The notes: a model not told the origin generated them from the letters alone. Positions 24,775 to 34,634 are shown, counted from the first letter of the stretch. The stretch is DNA of 39,210 nt from Shewanella sp. SR44-3 (GCF_014163735.1 NZ_JACJDV010000033.1:1-39210); one strand, 5' to 3'. Numbers and translations are program-made.

Positions 24775-27700
24775 CTAGCTTCGCTTGAGAAGAGCGAGGC
24801 TGGCTTTGGCGGACAGAGGTTTGCTGAGCAAGAAACCTTGTACTTGATCGCAGCCTTCTTTTAACAAGAAATCTAGCTGAGCTTGGGTTTCGACCCCTTC
24901 CGCCACCACATTAAGTTCTAAGCTGTGAGCCAGAGTAATAATGGCACTGGTGATCGCCGCATCATCAGGATCTTCAGTGATATCACGGACAAATTCTCGG
25001 TCAATTTTTAAGGTATCTATGGGGAAGCGTTTTAAATAACTTAAGCTTGAATAGCCAGTACCAAAATCATCTACGGCTATGGTCAGGCCTAATTCTTTTA
25101 ATTGCGACAAAATCGCGACCGAATCTTTAGGGTTACCCATAATCATTGATTCGGTTAATTCAAGCTCCAAGGCGCTTGCTGGTAGCCCCGCAACGGCTAA
25201 GGCGACTTCAATGGTGGAGACGATATCGGCTTTGAGCTGCCTTGCGGATAAGTTGACCGCAATGGTTACCTCTTTAAAGCCAAGTTCATGCCATTGTGCC
25301 AATTGACTACAGGCCTTGTTAATAACCCATTGGCCTATCTGATTGATAAAGCCGGTCTCTTCCGCCAATGGAATAAATTCAGCAGGGGAGATAAAGCCTA
25401 GTATCGGGTGATTCCAGCGCAGTAGGGCTTCAAAGCCAACGATTTTTTTAGTGAGTATGTCGTATTTGGGTTGGTACACTAAGGACAATTCATTTTCTTG
25501 AATAGCCAGTTTTAATCCCGCTTCAAGCTGTACATGGCGAGTGGCATATTGATTTAACTGATCGGTATAGAATTGGAAATTATTACGCCCCACTGATTTT
25601 GCATGATACATGGCGGTATCGGCGTACTTAATCAATGAACTGGCGTCAGTTGCATCATCAGGGTACAGGCTTATACCCACAGATGGCGATATAGTGAGGG
25701 TCTTGTCATCAAGTAAAAACGGTGTTTGAAACGCATGTAGGATTTTCTCAGCAACCACAGTCGCAGAGCTCACTTTAGACACACCTTCTAAAATAATGGT
25801 GAACTCATCGCCACCTAAGCGTGCAACCGTGTCGCCTTCGCGTACTGCGCTTTGCAGCCTATGGGCAACGGCTTTGAGTAGTAAGTCACCGATATGGTGG
25901 CCCATGGAATCGTTAATATGCTTAAATCTGTCCAAATCTAGGAAGAATAAGGCGACGATATTCTGATTTCTGTGAGCTTTGGTTATCGCATGATTAAGCC
26001 TATCTTGGAATAACGTCCGGTTGGGCAAGTTAGTTAATGGATCAAAATTGGCCAAAATACGTAAGTCTTCTTCGGCTTTTTTACGGGCGGTAATATCAGT
26101 GAATACCGCTACGAAATGGCTGGTTTCACCTTTAGTGTCAATCACTTGGTTGATTTCAAGCCACGCCAATATGCCTTTTTTATCACGAGTGCGAATTTTT
26201 ATTTCACCGGCCCAATGCTTATGCTTAAGCAGCTGAGTTTCTACATTGAGATAGAACTCTCGCCCTTGGGCGGAAGTGGCTAAAAATAGAAAATGCTTAC
26301 CAGTAACATCTTTGGGTTTAAAGCCTGTGATCCTGCTAAACGCTGGGTTAACGGAGCGGACACGATAATCAAGCTCGCCGACAACAACGGCTTCATTCAT
26401 GCTATAAAGCACTTGAGAAGACAGCTTTAGCTCGTTTTCAATTATTTTTCGACTGGTGATATCTCTATGGGTACCCGCCATGCGAATAGGCACATCATTG
26501 GTATTTTTCTCAACCACTTTTCCCCTGTCGAGCAACCAGATCCAGCGACCATTCTCATCTTGAATGCGATACTCAGCTTCGTAGAACTCACTATTACCTG
26601 CAATGTGTTCTTTCAGTAATATTTGAACCCTAGGGCTGTCTTCAGGATGAATGTTATCAATCAAGGTGCTTTTACTTAGGATTAAGCTCTGGGGGTTGCT
26701 CATATTAGTGCGAAACACTTGGTTATCGGCAATACTCCAGTCCCACATGCCATCGCCAGATGCCCATAAGGCTAATTTGAGTCGTTCTTCTGAAGCCTTA
26801 ATGCTGCTTTCAAATTCACGCTGTTTCTGGCGTTTTTTCTGGCGTGAATGCAATACCATGAGTACGCAAATACAGCCGAGCAATACATAAATAATGTAAG
26901 CCTGAGTGGTGAGGTAAAAAGGTGGAATAACTTCAACCGATACGCTTAAGCTGCGCTGGCTATAATCGTTGTATTCTAAGGCATGGCGAACTAATAACTC
27001 GTATTTCCCAGGAGCTAGGTTGGTATAAGTTATCTCATTGTTATTATTAAGTTCACGCCAATTTTCATCAACGCCAAGCAGTAAATAACTGAACCTATCT
27101 AGCTCTGGGTAATTGAAATTAAGTGCTGAAACTTCGAAGCTAACCAGCTGTTTTTCGAAAGGCAGTTTAATGCTGGGAGAATGGCTTAAATCCAGCAGCC
27201 TGTAGCGCTTATCTCCCAGTACATAGCCAGTTAACGCGAGCTTTGTCGCTGGTCTATGGGCTGGAATTAACTGAGGGGTAAATGAGTTGACCCCGTTAAT
27301 GCCACCAAACCAGAGGGTTCCATCGGTGTCTTGCCATTTGACTGCGCCATTAAACTCAGATGATTGCAATCCTTCAAACTCATTGAATGCAGTAAACTCT
27401 TGGCTGGTAGGATTAAACCGAGAAATTCCTGAATTAGTACTAAGCCATAAATTAGATTGCTGGTCTTCTAACATGGCATACACAGTATTGCTGGCGAGAT
27501 CTGAGTTGACCTTTAAGCGCTCGAAGGTGATATCACCTTCAGAATTGGTGATAACTTTATCAATCCCACCATGGGTTGAAATCCAAAAGTCACCGCTTTG
27601 AGTTACCAGAAAATCACGCACCTTGTTATCGCTTAGGCTGCTAGCTTGATTGGGCTCAGAATGCTTATAAATAAGTTGCTGTTTGTTAGGCTCTAAACGT

Positions 27701-29283
27701 ACTAGCCCTGTCATGGTGCCGATCCAGAGCGCGTCATCATGAAAGAAAATTTTCATTAAACTACTTTCATTCAGTTTGAATTCGGTTTGAAAATCAAAAG
27801 CATATTCTTCTAGAAGGCCATTTTTTAATGAAAATAAATTTTCAGGACTTGCGACCCACAAAGTACCGCTTGAGTCTAAGCTAATACTCAGCATTTGAGT
27901 GCTAAATTGCACTTCAGGATTTGCAAAGGCTGCAAATACCACTTTTCCTTGATGCCATTGGGCTAGACCATAATTGCTTGCGAACCACAGCTTACCTTGG
28001 TCATCTTGAACTATATCGTTAATGGTCAAATTGAGGTGTTTGATATCAATGCCTAATGCATCGGCAAAAGGTTGATTGTGATAGCTTTGCAGCCCCTGTT
28101 TGATTGACTTGATACCTGCGCCTTCTGTACCAATCCAGAACGTGCCTTGTGCATCCCTAAATAGGGCACGGATCATATTCGCCATACGGGGCTGGTTGGG
28201 ATGGTAATCAAAAAGATGTTTAAAAAACTGCTGCTTTAGATTGAGCTTATCAATACCTGAATAACCTGTCCCTAGCCAGAGTGTGCCGCTAGTATCGAGC
28301 AGTAACGACTGAACAGTGTTTTCTTTTAAGCTATTAAGCTTACGGGGCTCATGCCTGTGTACCCGGCTCTGCCAATGTTTTTGTTGTTTATTGAGTTCGA
28401 TTAAACCTGAATTTGGGCCAATGGCCCAAATTTGCTGGTAAGGGCTAATGACAAAATCTGTGATATGACTTTCTTTACCTAGCTGGTCATCCCTTTGCCA
28501 GATAAATTCTTTCTTTTGGGTGGCGAGGTTGTAACGCCATAGCTGGTTATCTATCGCCATCCATACTGAGTTGATAGAGCTTGCATGAGCACGATATAGG
28601 GTTTGGTTTGCAGCAATGTCTAATCGAGTAATGCTGTTGTTATCAATAGCAAAAGTCCCACGTTTTTCTGTGCCAACAATGACGTATTTATTATCAACAT
28701 TGGTCAAACTGGTGATATGAGGTGCGCTGTTTTGCCCTAAGGTTACGCGGGTAATATCATGAGTTTTTAGTGACAATAGAAACAGTCCGGTGCGACTGCC
28801 AATCCACAGGGTTTCTCCTATGATACTTAGACTGGTAACTCTTAAGTCATTGAGGCCTTGAGCTTTGCCAAAACGGGTGAATTTACCCGTTTTGAGGTTA
28901 AGCTGATTTAAGCCACTGTTTAAAGTTGCTACCCATAAACTGCCATTGGGTTCCTGGATAATATCGGTAATGTAGTTACCGGATATGCTATCGGCTTGGT
29001 TATTTTGCTTGAGAAACAGCTCATAGTTAATGCCGTTAAAGCTGTGCAGTCCGTCTTGGGTGCCTATCCATAACATACCTGCATTATCCATAAATAAGCG
29101 GGTCACTGAGTGCTGGTTTAAATCATTATTGTCGGTGAAATGTTCGAACTTTACTTCATAATCAAGAGGTGTTTCTAGCTGTGCCTGCACCTGAAAAGGC
29201 AGCAAACAAAATAGCAACACTTGAAGGAATGCAAGGGCCAAGGTGAAGTGGTGACAAGTGGGGAGGGTAACTCGTAAATTCAA
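24775..29283 (-). CDS. Periplasmic propeller sensor with PAS-PAS-GGDEF-EAL output
   Basis: A 1502-residue one-component sensor. A signal peptide (about 1-36) is followed by a periplasmic Reg_prop beta-propeller (about 40-700, with repeated LWIGT-type blades), a Y_Y_Y domain (about 715-785), one membrane helix (about 794-813), two PAS/PAC domains (about 825-950 and 955-1075), a GGDEF domain (from NFDPLTNLPNRTL near 1080; RLGGDEF near 1156) and an EAL domain (FEALLRW near 1284; DDFGTGYSSL; EGVETQ near 1463). Cyclase motif, I-site (REGD) and EAL motifs are all intact, so it could make or break c-di-GMP. The usual histidine kinase output of propeller sensors is replaced by these. The start codon is TTG with AGGTG nearby; no other Met lies before the signal peptide. 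The ligand is unknown. Confidence 0.92.
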   Translation of the reverse strand: MNLRVTLPTCHHFTLALAFLQVLLFCLLPFQVQAQLETPLDYEVKFEHFTDNNDLNQHSVTRLFMDNAGMLWIGTQDGLHSFNGINYELFLKQNNQADSISGNYITDIIQEPNGSLWVATLNSGLNQLNLKTGKFTRFGKAQGLNDLRVTSLSIIGETLWIGSRTGLFLLSLKTHDITRVTLGQNSAPHITSLTNVDNKYVIVGTEKRGTFAIDNNSITRLDIAANQTLYRAHASSINSVWMAIDNQLWRYNLATQKKEFIWQRDDQLGKESHITDFVISPYQQIWAIGPNSGLIELNKQQKHWQSRVHRHEPRKLNSLKENTVQSLLLDTSGTLWLGTGYSGIDKLNLKQQFFKHLFDYHPNQPRMANMIRALFRDAQGTFWIGTEGAGIKSIKQGLQSYHNQPFADALGIDIKHLNLTINDIVQDDQGKLWFASNYGLAQWHQGKVVFAAFANPEVQFSTQMLSISLDSSGTLWVASPENLFSLKNGLLEEYAFDFQTEFKLNESSLMKIFFHDDALWIGTMTGLVRLEPNKQQLIYKHSEPNQASSLSDNKVRDFLVTQSGDFWISTHGGIDKVITNSEGDITFERLKVNSDLASNTVYAMLEDQQSNLWLSTNSGISRFNPTSQEFTAFNEFEGLQSSEFNGAVKWQDTDGTLWFGGINGVNSFTPQLIPAHRPATKLALTGYVLGDKRYRLLDLSHSPSIKLPFEKQLVSFEVSALNFNYPELDRFSYLLLGVDENWRELNNNNEITYTNLAPGKYELLVRHALEYNDYSQRSLSVSVEVIPPFYLTTQAYIIYVLLGCICVLMVLHSRQKKRQKQREFESSIKASEERLKLALWASGDGMWDWSIADNQVFRTNMSNPQSLILSKSTLIDNIHPEDSPRVQILLKEHIAGNSEFYEAEYRIQDENGRWIWLLDRGKVVEKNTNDVPIRMAGTHRDITSRKIIENELKLSSQVLYSMNEAVVVGELDYRVRSVNPAFSRITGFKPKDVTGKHFLFLATSAQGREFYLNVETQLLKHKHWAGEIKIRTRDKKGILAWLEINQVIDTKGETSHFVAVFTDITARKKAEEDLRILANFDPLTNLPNRTLFQDRLNHAITKAHRNQNIVALFFLDLDRFKHINDSMGHHIGDLLLKAVAHRLQSAVREGDTVARLGGDEFTIILEGVSKVSSATVVAEKILHAFQTPFLLDDKTLTISPSVGISLYPDDATDASSLIKYADTAMYHAKSVGRNNFQFYTDQLNQYATRHVQLEAGLKLAIQENELSLVYQPKYDILTKKIVGFEALLRWNHPILGFISPAEFIPLAEETGFINQIGQWVINKACSQLAQWHELGFKEVTIAVNLSARQLKADIVSTIEVALAVAGLPASALELELTESMIMGNPKDSVAILSQLKELGLTIAVDDFGTGYSSLSYLKRFPIDTLKIDREFVRDITEDPDDAAITSAIITLAHSLELNVVAEGVETQAQLDFLLKEGCDQVQGFLLSKPLSAKASLALLKRS

Positions 29284-29410
29284 TAGACACCTATGAAATG
29301 AATGAACTAATTTATTGAGTTCTATTTATGCTCCACAGCATTGTATTTGAATTTCCCAGTGAGTACAAAAATCGAGTTAGCATTATAGCTGTTAACTCAT
29401 CGAAATATTG

Positions 29411-30319
29411 TTAATCACTTTTACTCTGCTCTTGCATTAGCTCATGAATTAAGTGGTCTTTTTCTAGCCAAACCTGATTGAGCCAACGCTGAAACTGGGT
29501 GCGATATTCAGGTTGTGAGAAGTATAGTTCAGCATCCACTTGAGGTACCTCTAAACATTCCACTCGCATGGTGATTTTATGGACTTTACCCAGCATCATG
29601 GCTTTTAAAGTGTCTTCTGGGGCATCAGGATACACTAACGTGAGATTGAGCACTTTAGTAAATTGCTCACCCATGGCCGAAAGTGTAAACGCGATACCGC
29701 CAGCTTTGGGTTTGAGTAAATAACGATAAGGTGATGCCTGTCTTTGGTGTTTTTCTAAAGTAAAGCGGCTTCCTTCAACATAGTTGATGATAGAAGTGGG
29801 CATGTGTTTAAATTTTTCACAGGACTTACGGGTAGTGCGTAAATCTTTGCCCTTAAGTTTAGGGTTTCTTTTTAACTTGGCTGGACTTGTACGGTTCATA
29901 AACGGCATATCTAGCGCCCAGCAACCTAAGCCTAAAATTGGCACGTAAAGCAGTTCTTTCTTTAAGAAGAACTTAAGCATAGGGATGTTGTTGCGCAGTA
30001 AATAGCTTTGGGTTGCGATATCAAGGCCACTGATATGATTGCTTATCAGCAAGTACCAGCTTTTATTATCGAGTTGCTCTAAACCCTCAACGTCCCATTC
30101 CACTTTGGCGATCAGATTAATAATCGCGCCATTAAAAAATGCCCAACACCACATAAAGCGGTTCATTACATGGGTGATGGCAATACGACCTTTAATGGTG
30201 GGGATAAACAGTTTTAAGATGCCACCTATACTAATTAACCCACCCCATATAAAGGTGCTCAGTACAAATAAACTGCCGCTGAGTAAGAATAAAACCGGCC
30301 CAGGTACAAACGACAACAT
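29411..30319 (-). CDS. PlsC-family acyltransferase (YihG-like), copy 2
   Basis: A 302-residue membrane-bound glycerolipid acyltransferase. The N-terminal helix (about 8-35) precedes the PlsC domain: catalytic H95-x4-D100 (NHISGLD), FFLKKELLYVPILGLGCWALDMPFM-type block II, and the acceptor motif VEGSRF. It is likely to transfer an acyl chain to lysophosphatidic acid or a similar lysolipid, as described for E. coli YihG. It is very similar in layout to the gene just upstream, with a 5-base gap, so the two are tandem paralogues in one operon. Its ribosome site (GAGG) lies inside the end of the previous gene. Translational coupling is likely. Confidence 0.87.
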   Translation of the reverse strand: MLSFVPGPVLFLLSGSLFVLSTFIWGGLISIGGILKLFIPTIKGRIAITHVMNRFMWCWAFFNGAIINLIAKVEWDVEGLEQLDNKSWYLLISNHISGLDIATQSYLLRNNIPMLKFFLKKELLYVPILGLGCWALDMPFMNRTSPAKLKRNPKLKGKDLRTTRKSCEKFKHMPTSIINYVEGSRFTLEKHQRQASPYRYLLKPKAGGIAFTLSAMGEQFTKVLNLTLVYPDAPEDTLKAMMLGKVHKITMRVECLEVPQVDAELYFSQPEYRTQFQRWLNQVWLEKDHLIHELMQEQSKSD

Positions 30320-30324
30320 AGGGG

Positions 30325-31224
30325 TTATGCCTCTGGTTTATGGTTAGACATGGCGAGTTGAGTCATGATGCGATCTTTATCCTGCCAGAGTTGGTTGAGC
30401 TCCTCTTGGAATCCAATCTTAAACTCTCTGTCTTTGGTGTAATCCCCTTTCAATTTCGCCGGAATTGGGGTGATTTCTACATGGACTTTAACTTCATCTA
30501 GGTCGCCGCAAATATACTGCCAGTAACTAGGTACCTTATTGGGGTAGTAGATCGTGACGTTAACTAGAGTGTGTATGTGCTCCCCCATGGCTGATAGCGC
30601 AAACGCCATGCCGCCAGCTTTTGGCTTAAGTAAATGCTGGAACGGTGATTCTTGTTTGGCATGCTTGGTAGTGTTAAAGCGGGTGCCTTCAACAAAATTC
30701 ATTACACTCACAGGCTTAGTCTTAAATTTCTCACAGGCTTTGCGAGTAATCTCTATGTCTTTACCTCTAAGTTTTGGATTTTTCTTCAATTGCGCAGTGG
30801 TGTAGCGGCGCATAAAAGGGAAATCAAGCGCCCACCAAGCTAAACCTAGTAGCGGTACATAAATTAATTCTTGTTTTAAGAAGAACTTTAAAAAGGGGAT
30901 TTTACGGTTAAAAACCCGCTGTAAAATTAATATATCAACCCAAGATTGGTGGTTGGCTATCACCATATACCATTGCTCTTCACTGAAATGAGTATCACCG
31001 GTTAATTGGATTTTTACTGGGTGAAGGCTGGCTTCAATCACAGTGTTGACGCTGATCCAGTTGCTGGCGCAATGATCTAGCACATAGCTGCAAAAGCGGT
31101 TAGTGTGTGCGTTAGGCAATAGCTTTACTATGCTAAAAGCGAGAATAGGCGTAACCCAAAAAATAGTATTAATTAGGTAGCAAATGAAGGCAAAGCAGCC
31201 TTTGATTTTCTGAAGCAACGACAT
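30325..31224 (-). CDS. PlsC-family acyltransferase (YihG-like), copy 1
   Basis: A 299-residue acyltransferase with an N-terminal hydrophobic stretch (about 8-36), catalytic H92-x4-D97 (NHQSWVD), the PFLKFFLKQELIYVPLLGLAWW block and VEGTRF. NHQSWVD is the usual YihG/PlsC form; copy 2 has the less common NHISGLD, so the two may differ in acyl donor or acceptor. An AAGGAG site five bases before the ATG is the strongest in this operon. The gene starts 76 bases beyond the end of comM and may be transcribed with it. Lipid substrates are inferred from family only. Confidence 0.87.
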   Translation of the reverse strand: MSLLQKIKGCFAFICYLINTIFWVTPILAFSIVKLLPNAHTNRFCSYVLDHCASNWISVNTVIEASLHPVKIQLTGDTHFSEEQWYMVIANHQSWVDILILQRVFNRKIPFLKFFLKQELIYVPLLGLAWWALDFPFMRRYTTAQLKKNPKLRGKDIEITRKACEKFKTKPVSVMNFVEGTRFNTTKHAKQESPFQHLLKPKAGGMAFALSAMGEHIHTLVNVTIYYPNKVPSYWQYICGDLDEVKVHVEITPIPAKLKGDYTKDREFKIGFQEELNQLWQDKDRIMTQLAMSNHKPEA

Positions 31225-31300
31225 TGAGTCTCCTTAAATGGAGGCTTATGTTACCCGCACTCAGGCTTTGGCTCAATCGGCAGTGTAATAAATTAGCTGT

Positions 31301-32821
31301 TTATTGCTGTCTTAGACGGGTAATTAACCTGTCCATAGCCCGATATCCTAAGGCTTGGGCAAGATGTGTTTTATCTACTTTTGCTGCATCTTGTAGATCG
31401 GCAATAGTACAAGCGACTCGCTGAATTTTATGAAAACTGCGCACCGAAAGCCCTAATTGCTGCACGCTTTGCTCAAGAAATATCAATTCAGCTTGATTAA
31501 GCTTAGCGACCTTGTTAAGTGCTTTTGGACTAAGCTCGCTGTTAAGCACCCCGCTGCGGTTAAGCTGTTTTTCCCTAGCTGTTTTAATTCTGGCCGCCAC
31601 GCTGGCACTGGTTTCTGTTTGGCTATTGGGCTGACTCAAGGCGCCACTTGGTAATTTAGGCACGTCTATGGTGAGATCAAACCTGTCTAGAAATGGCCCA
31701 GATAAGCGCGAAAGATAACGCTGAATTTGATCTGGTGTCGAGCGGGCTTTATCTGCATCGCCGCAAGGGCTTGGGTTCATGGCGGCAATCAATTGAAAGC
31801 GGCTAGCAAAGGTGAGTTTCGCCGCCGCTCTTGATATCACTACTTCGCCGGTTTCCATGGGTTCACGTAAACAATCCAGCACTCTGCGAGAAAACTCAGG
31901 TAATTCATCAAGAAATAAAATGCCCCTATGGGCCAATGAGATCTCTCCTGGTTTAGGCACAGTGCCGCCGCCCACTAATGAAATTGCCGAACAAGTATGG
32001 TGAGGCGAGCGAAATGGACGGCGTAAAAAGTTGTGGCTTTGAGTGTTAAGCCCTGCCACAGAATGTATCGCAGCCACCTCAATCGCTTCTTGATAGCTTA
32101 AATTAGGCAAGAGAGGAATAATGCGATTAGCCAGCATACTCTTTCCTGTGCCTGGCGGGCCCATAAGCAATAAATTATGCCCGCCAGCAGCAGCAATCTC
32201 CAAACCTTGCTTGGCTTGATATTGGCCAATAACATCACTGAGACACAGTGTGGGGTCAATCGTGGATTCAGTTATCCATAATGTTTTGGTGTCCACCTTG
32301 GGCAATTGGCTGTGGCCATGTAAGAACGCCGCAAGATGCTGAAGATGGGCAACGAAATGACATTGCTGATAACCCACTAATTCGGCTTCATGGCGATTAT
32401 CCAGCGGCATAAACATAGAGTGTCCATCATCCCTTGCAGCTATGATGGCGGGCAGTAGCCCTACACAAGAGCGTACTTGGCCAGTGAGTGCCAGCTCACC
32501 GACAAACTCAGCATCATTAATGGCTTGTTTGGGTATTTGCTCTGAGGCGGCGAGGATCCCAATGGCGATGGGTAAATCATAGCGCCCCCCTTGCTTGGGT
32601 AAATCCGCAGGGGCCAAGTTCACTGTGATGCGCTGCATGGGGAACTCAAATCCTGCATTAATTAACGCGCTGCGGACTCTTTCTTTAGCCTCTTTTACTG
32701 ATGCTTCCGGCAAACCCACTAGGCTAAACCCTGGTAAGCCATTGCTTAAATGCACTTCTACTATGACTTTTGGAGCCTGTACACCACAGCTTGCACGAGT
32801 CATGACGCATGCAATTGCCAT
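31301..32821 (-). CDS. comM: YifB/ComM family AAA+ Mg-chelatase-like ATPase
   Basis: A 506-residue protein with an N-terminal Lon-substrate-type domain (about 20-170; LSNGLPGFSLVGLPEASVKE is typical), a AAA+ core with Walker A GPPGTGKS (221-228) and Walker B ILFLDELPEF (near 300), FRSPHHTCS, and the C-terminal SVRSFHKIQRVACTIADL domain. ComM is a hexameric helicase that drives branch migration in natural transformation of Vibrio and Haemophilus; in E. coli the role is unclear. AAGGA lies six bases before the ATG. The gene is intact, not interrupted by an island, although comM is a well-known insertion target in other gammaproteobacteria. No other competence gene is in the window. Confidence 0.94.
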   Translation of the reverse strand: MAIACVMTRASCGVQAPKVIVEVHLSNGLPGFSLVGLPEASVKEAKERVRSALINAGFEFPMQRITVNLAPADLPKQGGRYDLPIAIGILAASEQIPKQAINDAEFVGELALTGQVRSCVGLLPAIIAARDDGHSMFMPLDNRHEAELVGYQQCHFVAHLQHLAAFLHGHSQLPKVDTKTLWITESTIDPTLCLSDVIGQYQAKQGLEIAAAGGHNLLLMGPPGTGKSMLANRIIPLLPNLSYQEAIEVAAIHSVAGLNTQSHNFLRRPFRSPHHTCSAISLVGGGTVPKPGEISLAHRGILFLDELPEFSRRVLDCLREPMETGEVVISRAAAKLTFASRFQLIAAMNPSPCGDADKARSTPDQIQRYLSRLSGPFLDRFDLTIDVPKLPSGALSQPNSQTETSASVAARIKTAREKQLNRSGVLNSELSPKALNKVAKLNQAELIFLEQSVQQLGLSVRSFHKIQRVACTIADLQDAAKVDKTHLAQALGYRAMDRLITRLRQQ

Positions 32822-33332
32822 AACAAATCCTTTTGTTGTTGGTTGAATTCCATTAATAGTAGTTGAACAGAGCTTGAACTGTCGTTTGGGGCGATGCTTG
32901 GATTTAACTTAATTCAGTGATTGAAGTGTAAATTTGAGCTTAAACGACAGACTACAAACTTATGTAGCTAATAATTAATGTTGGCTCGTTAATGTTGAAT
33001 TCGAGCTTGAATAATCAGCTTAAAGCTAAGTTGCTACGATGGCTGCTTAAGCGCGGCAAGGTGCAGTGGGTTAACTTTGTTAGGCAAATACAGGGGATTT
33101 AATTACATTTAGCAGTAGCGACAAAAGGCGTCGAGGTTTGAGCTGTCGGGTGTCGGGAGGCATCAGGATTTGTAAATTTATTGTGAGCAATGCACGACAA
33201 TCTGTTTGTAAAGCCAAAATAACTTCAGTATCATAAATTATTAACGGATTGTTTTACTCTTTGCTGGTTACACTCAGCTCATTGCAGAGTGTCGATAGTT
33301 CTAGCGTGTAAATAATTTTGATGGAGATATCA
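32822..33332. other. Intergenic region, no confident gene
   Basis: 511 bases between comM (minus) and the secreted coiled-coil gene (plus), so it holds divergent promoters. I see a 9-bp inverted repeat CTGTCGTTT (32879-32887) with AAACGACAG (32942-32950), and a 36-codon plus-strand frame 32992-33102 encoding a basic amphipathic peptide (MLNSSLNNQLKAKLL...). That frame has no clear ribosome site, so I do not call it a gene. Confidence 0.5.
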
Positions 33333-34553
33333 GTGAAATACTGTTCAATTAGCTTTGCTTTATTGTGCTTTTACGCAAGCAACTCATTTGCGGCACTCGA
33401 AGTCATTACTGCGTCAGAAAAGCAGACTTTCAATACAATTGAACAACAATACAATATTGATACTTTGCTTATCACAGTAAACGACAGATTCTCTCAACTG
33501 AATAAAAAAGCCTATGACATAGAGGGCCTAAAAAAAGGCATAGTGTTAGAGCAGCAACGTTATGAAGAGCTCATTGCCGAATTACCAAGAATCATTCGCG
33601 CTAAAACAGGGCTTAGCCAAACCTATAAACAAATAGAATCTGCTATTCATACTGTCGATAAATTAACCCAAAAAATTAAAGATGACAGTGCAAGCCTTAA
33701 AGCAGAAAAAATAGCCATACTTGCAGAATACGAAGCGGTAAATAAAAAGCGCGCTGATAAAAGTCAGCAGTTGTTTAAGCTTAAAACTGAGATCACCAAC
33801 CGCTTACTTGCTGATTTATCTAAACCTGATAGCTCGCTTCCGGTGACCATTAATGGCTCAACAGAATGTTCAAAGTATCAGTCAATTGCAGATTGTTTAA
33901 AAGAATCTAAAAGCGGTATCTTATCCAGCACTCGTAACGAATCTCCCTTTTTAAACGAAAAAAGTGTGTTGTTATCATACGAAGTGTTAGACGCCAACAT
34001 GAACATGAAAGGCGAGTTGACTTATAAAGCAACCATGCAGTTTAAGCCTTCTTATAACAATAAAACTGATATTAGGTTGAATGAAGAGTTAGGCCTTAAA
34101 TCTGCGATGATTACTTTAATCAGTAACGTGCCAGCAGATTGGTATATCAATGGTGTGAAAATTGGCACGGGTAGCAAATTGTCGCACGAAATTCCATTGG
34201 GTAAACATGGCATTTTAGCGTCATATAAAAATCAAGATAAATCCAGTGTGGAAAAAATTGAAGCTAGCGGTACCTTTAATTATAAGTTTAACCAGTCTTC
34301 ATTTACTACACCGCCCAATAGTATTGCAAAAGAAGCAGCTGAGACAAATTCAAAAGGTGTCTCAAAGCAAACAATGCAACAACCGACCACTAAAAAGTCT
34401 GACACAACATATACTTTCTTCCCAGATACAAGCAGTGATAAGTTGGATGATAAAGATCCATCAGCAGATAAAATTAATGAATTTTTTATGGGCATAACCC
34501 CTGTGGCTAAAAAACAAACCATAGAGATCACTAACGAGCCTATCGAAAAGTAA
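33333..34553 (+). CDS. Secreted coiled-coil protein with PEGA-like segment
   Basis: A 406-residue protein I do not recognise as a named family. The GTG start at 33333 has GGAG six bases upstream and gives a clean signal peptide (cut after SNSFA, about residue 21); the ATG at 33321 would overlap that GGAG. Residues ~60-165 are charged and heptad-like, likely a coiled coil. A beta-rich region (about 205-310) includes NVPADWYINGVKIGTG followed by HEIPLGKHGI, a PEGA-domain-like pattern seen in surface or peptidoglycan-linked proteins and in N-terminal parts of some formylglycine-generating-enzyme-like proteins, whose catalytic domain is absent here. The C-tail (about 320-406) is Ser/Thr/Lys-rich and likely disordered. 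It ends at a strong terminator, so it stands apart from the RND operon. Confidence 0.7.
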   Translation: MKYCSISFALLCFYASNSFAALEVITASEKQTFNTIEQQYNIDTLLITVNDRFSQLNKKAYDIEGLKKGIVLEQQRYEELIAELPRIIRAKTGLSQTYKQIESAIHTVDKLTQKIKDDSASLKAEKIAILAEYEAVNKKRADKSQQLFKLKTEITNRLLADLSKPDSSLPVTINGSTECSKYQSIADCLKESKSGILSSTRNESPFLNEKSVLLSYEVLDANMNMKGELTYKATMQFKPSYNNKTDIRLNEELGLKSAMITLISNVPADWYINGVKIGTGSKLSHEIPLGKHGILASYKNQDKSSVEKIEASGTFNYKFNQSSFTTPPNSIAKEAAETNSKGVSKQTMQQPTTKKSDTTYTFFPDTSSDKLDDKDPSADKINEFFMGITPVAKKQTIEITNEPIEK

Positions 34554-34602
34554 TATCTTAGGCAGTATTTTTGCATTGTGGTTTAGTGCAAACGAATTGA
34601 AT

Positions 34603-34634
34603 AAAAAAGCCATATCTGGAGATATGGCTTTTTT
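34603..34634 (+). terminator. Rho-independent terminator
   Basis: 14-bp perfect stem (34603-34616 with 34621-34634) with a TGGA loop, six A at its start and six T at its end. It ends the coiled-coil gene transcript and could work in both directions. Confidence 0.9.

Noticed and set aside
31301..32821. Insertion of an island in comM
   Set aside because: The gene reads through without interruption or target duplication.
33120..33200. GGA-like stretches suggesting a CsrB/CsrC RNA
   Set aside because: Only scattered GGG/GGA triplets, not repeated in hairpin loops; no terminator before the next gene.
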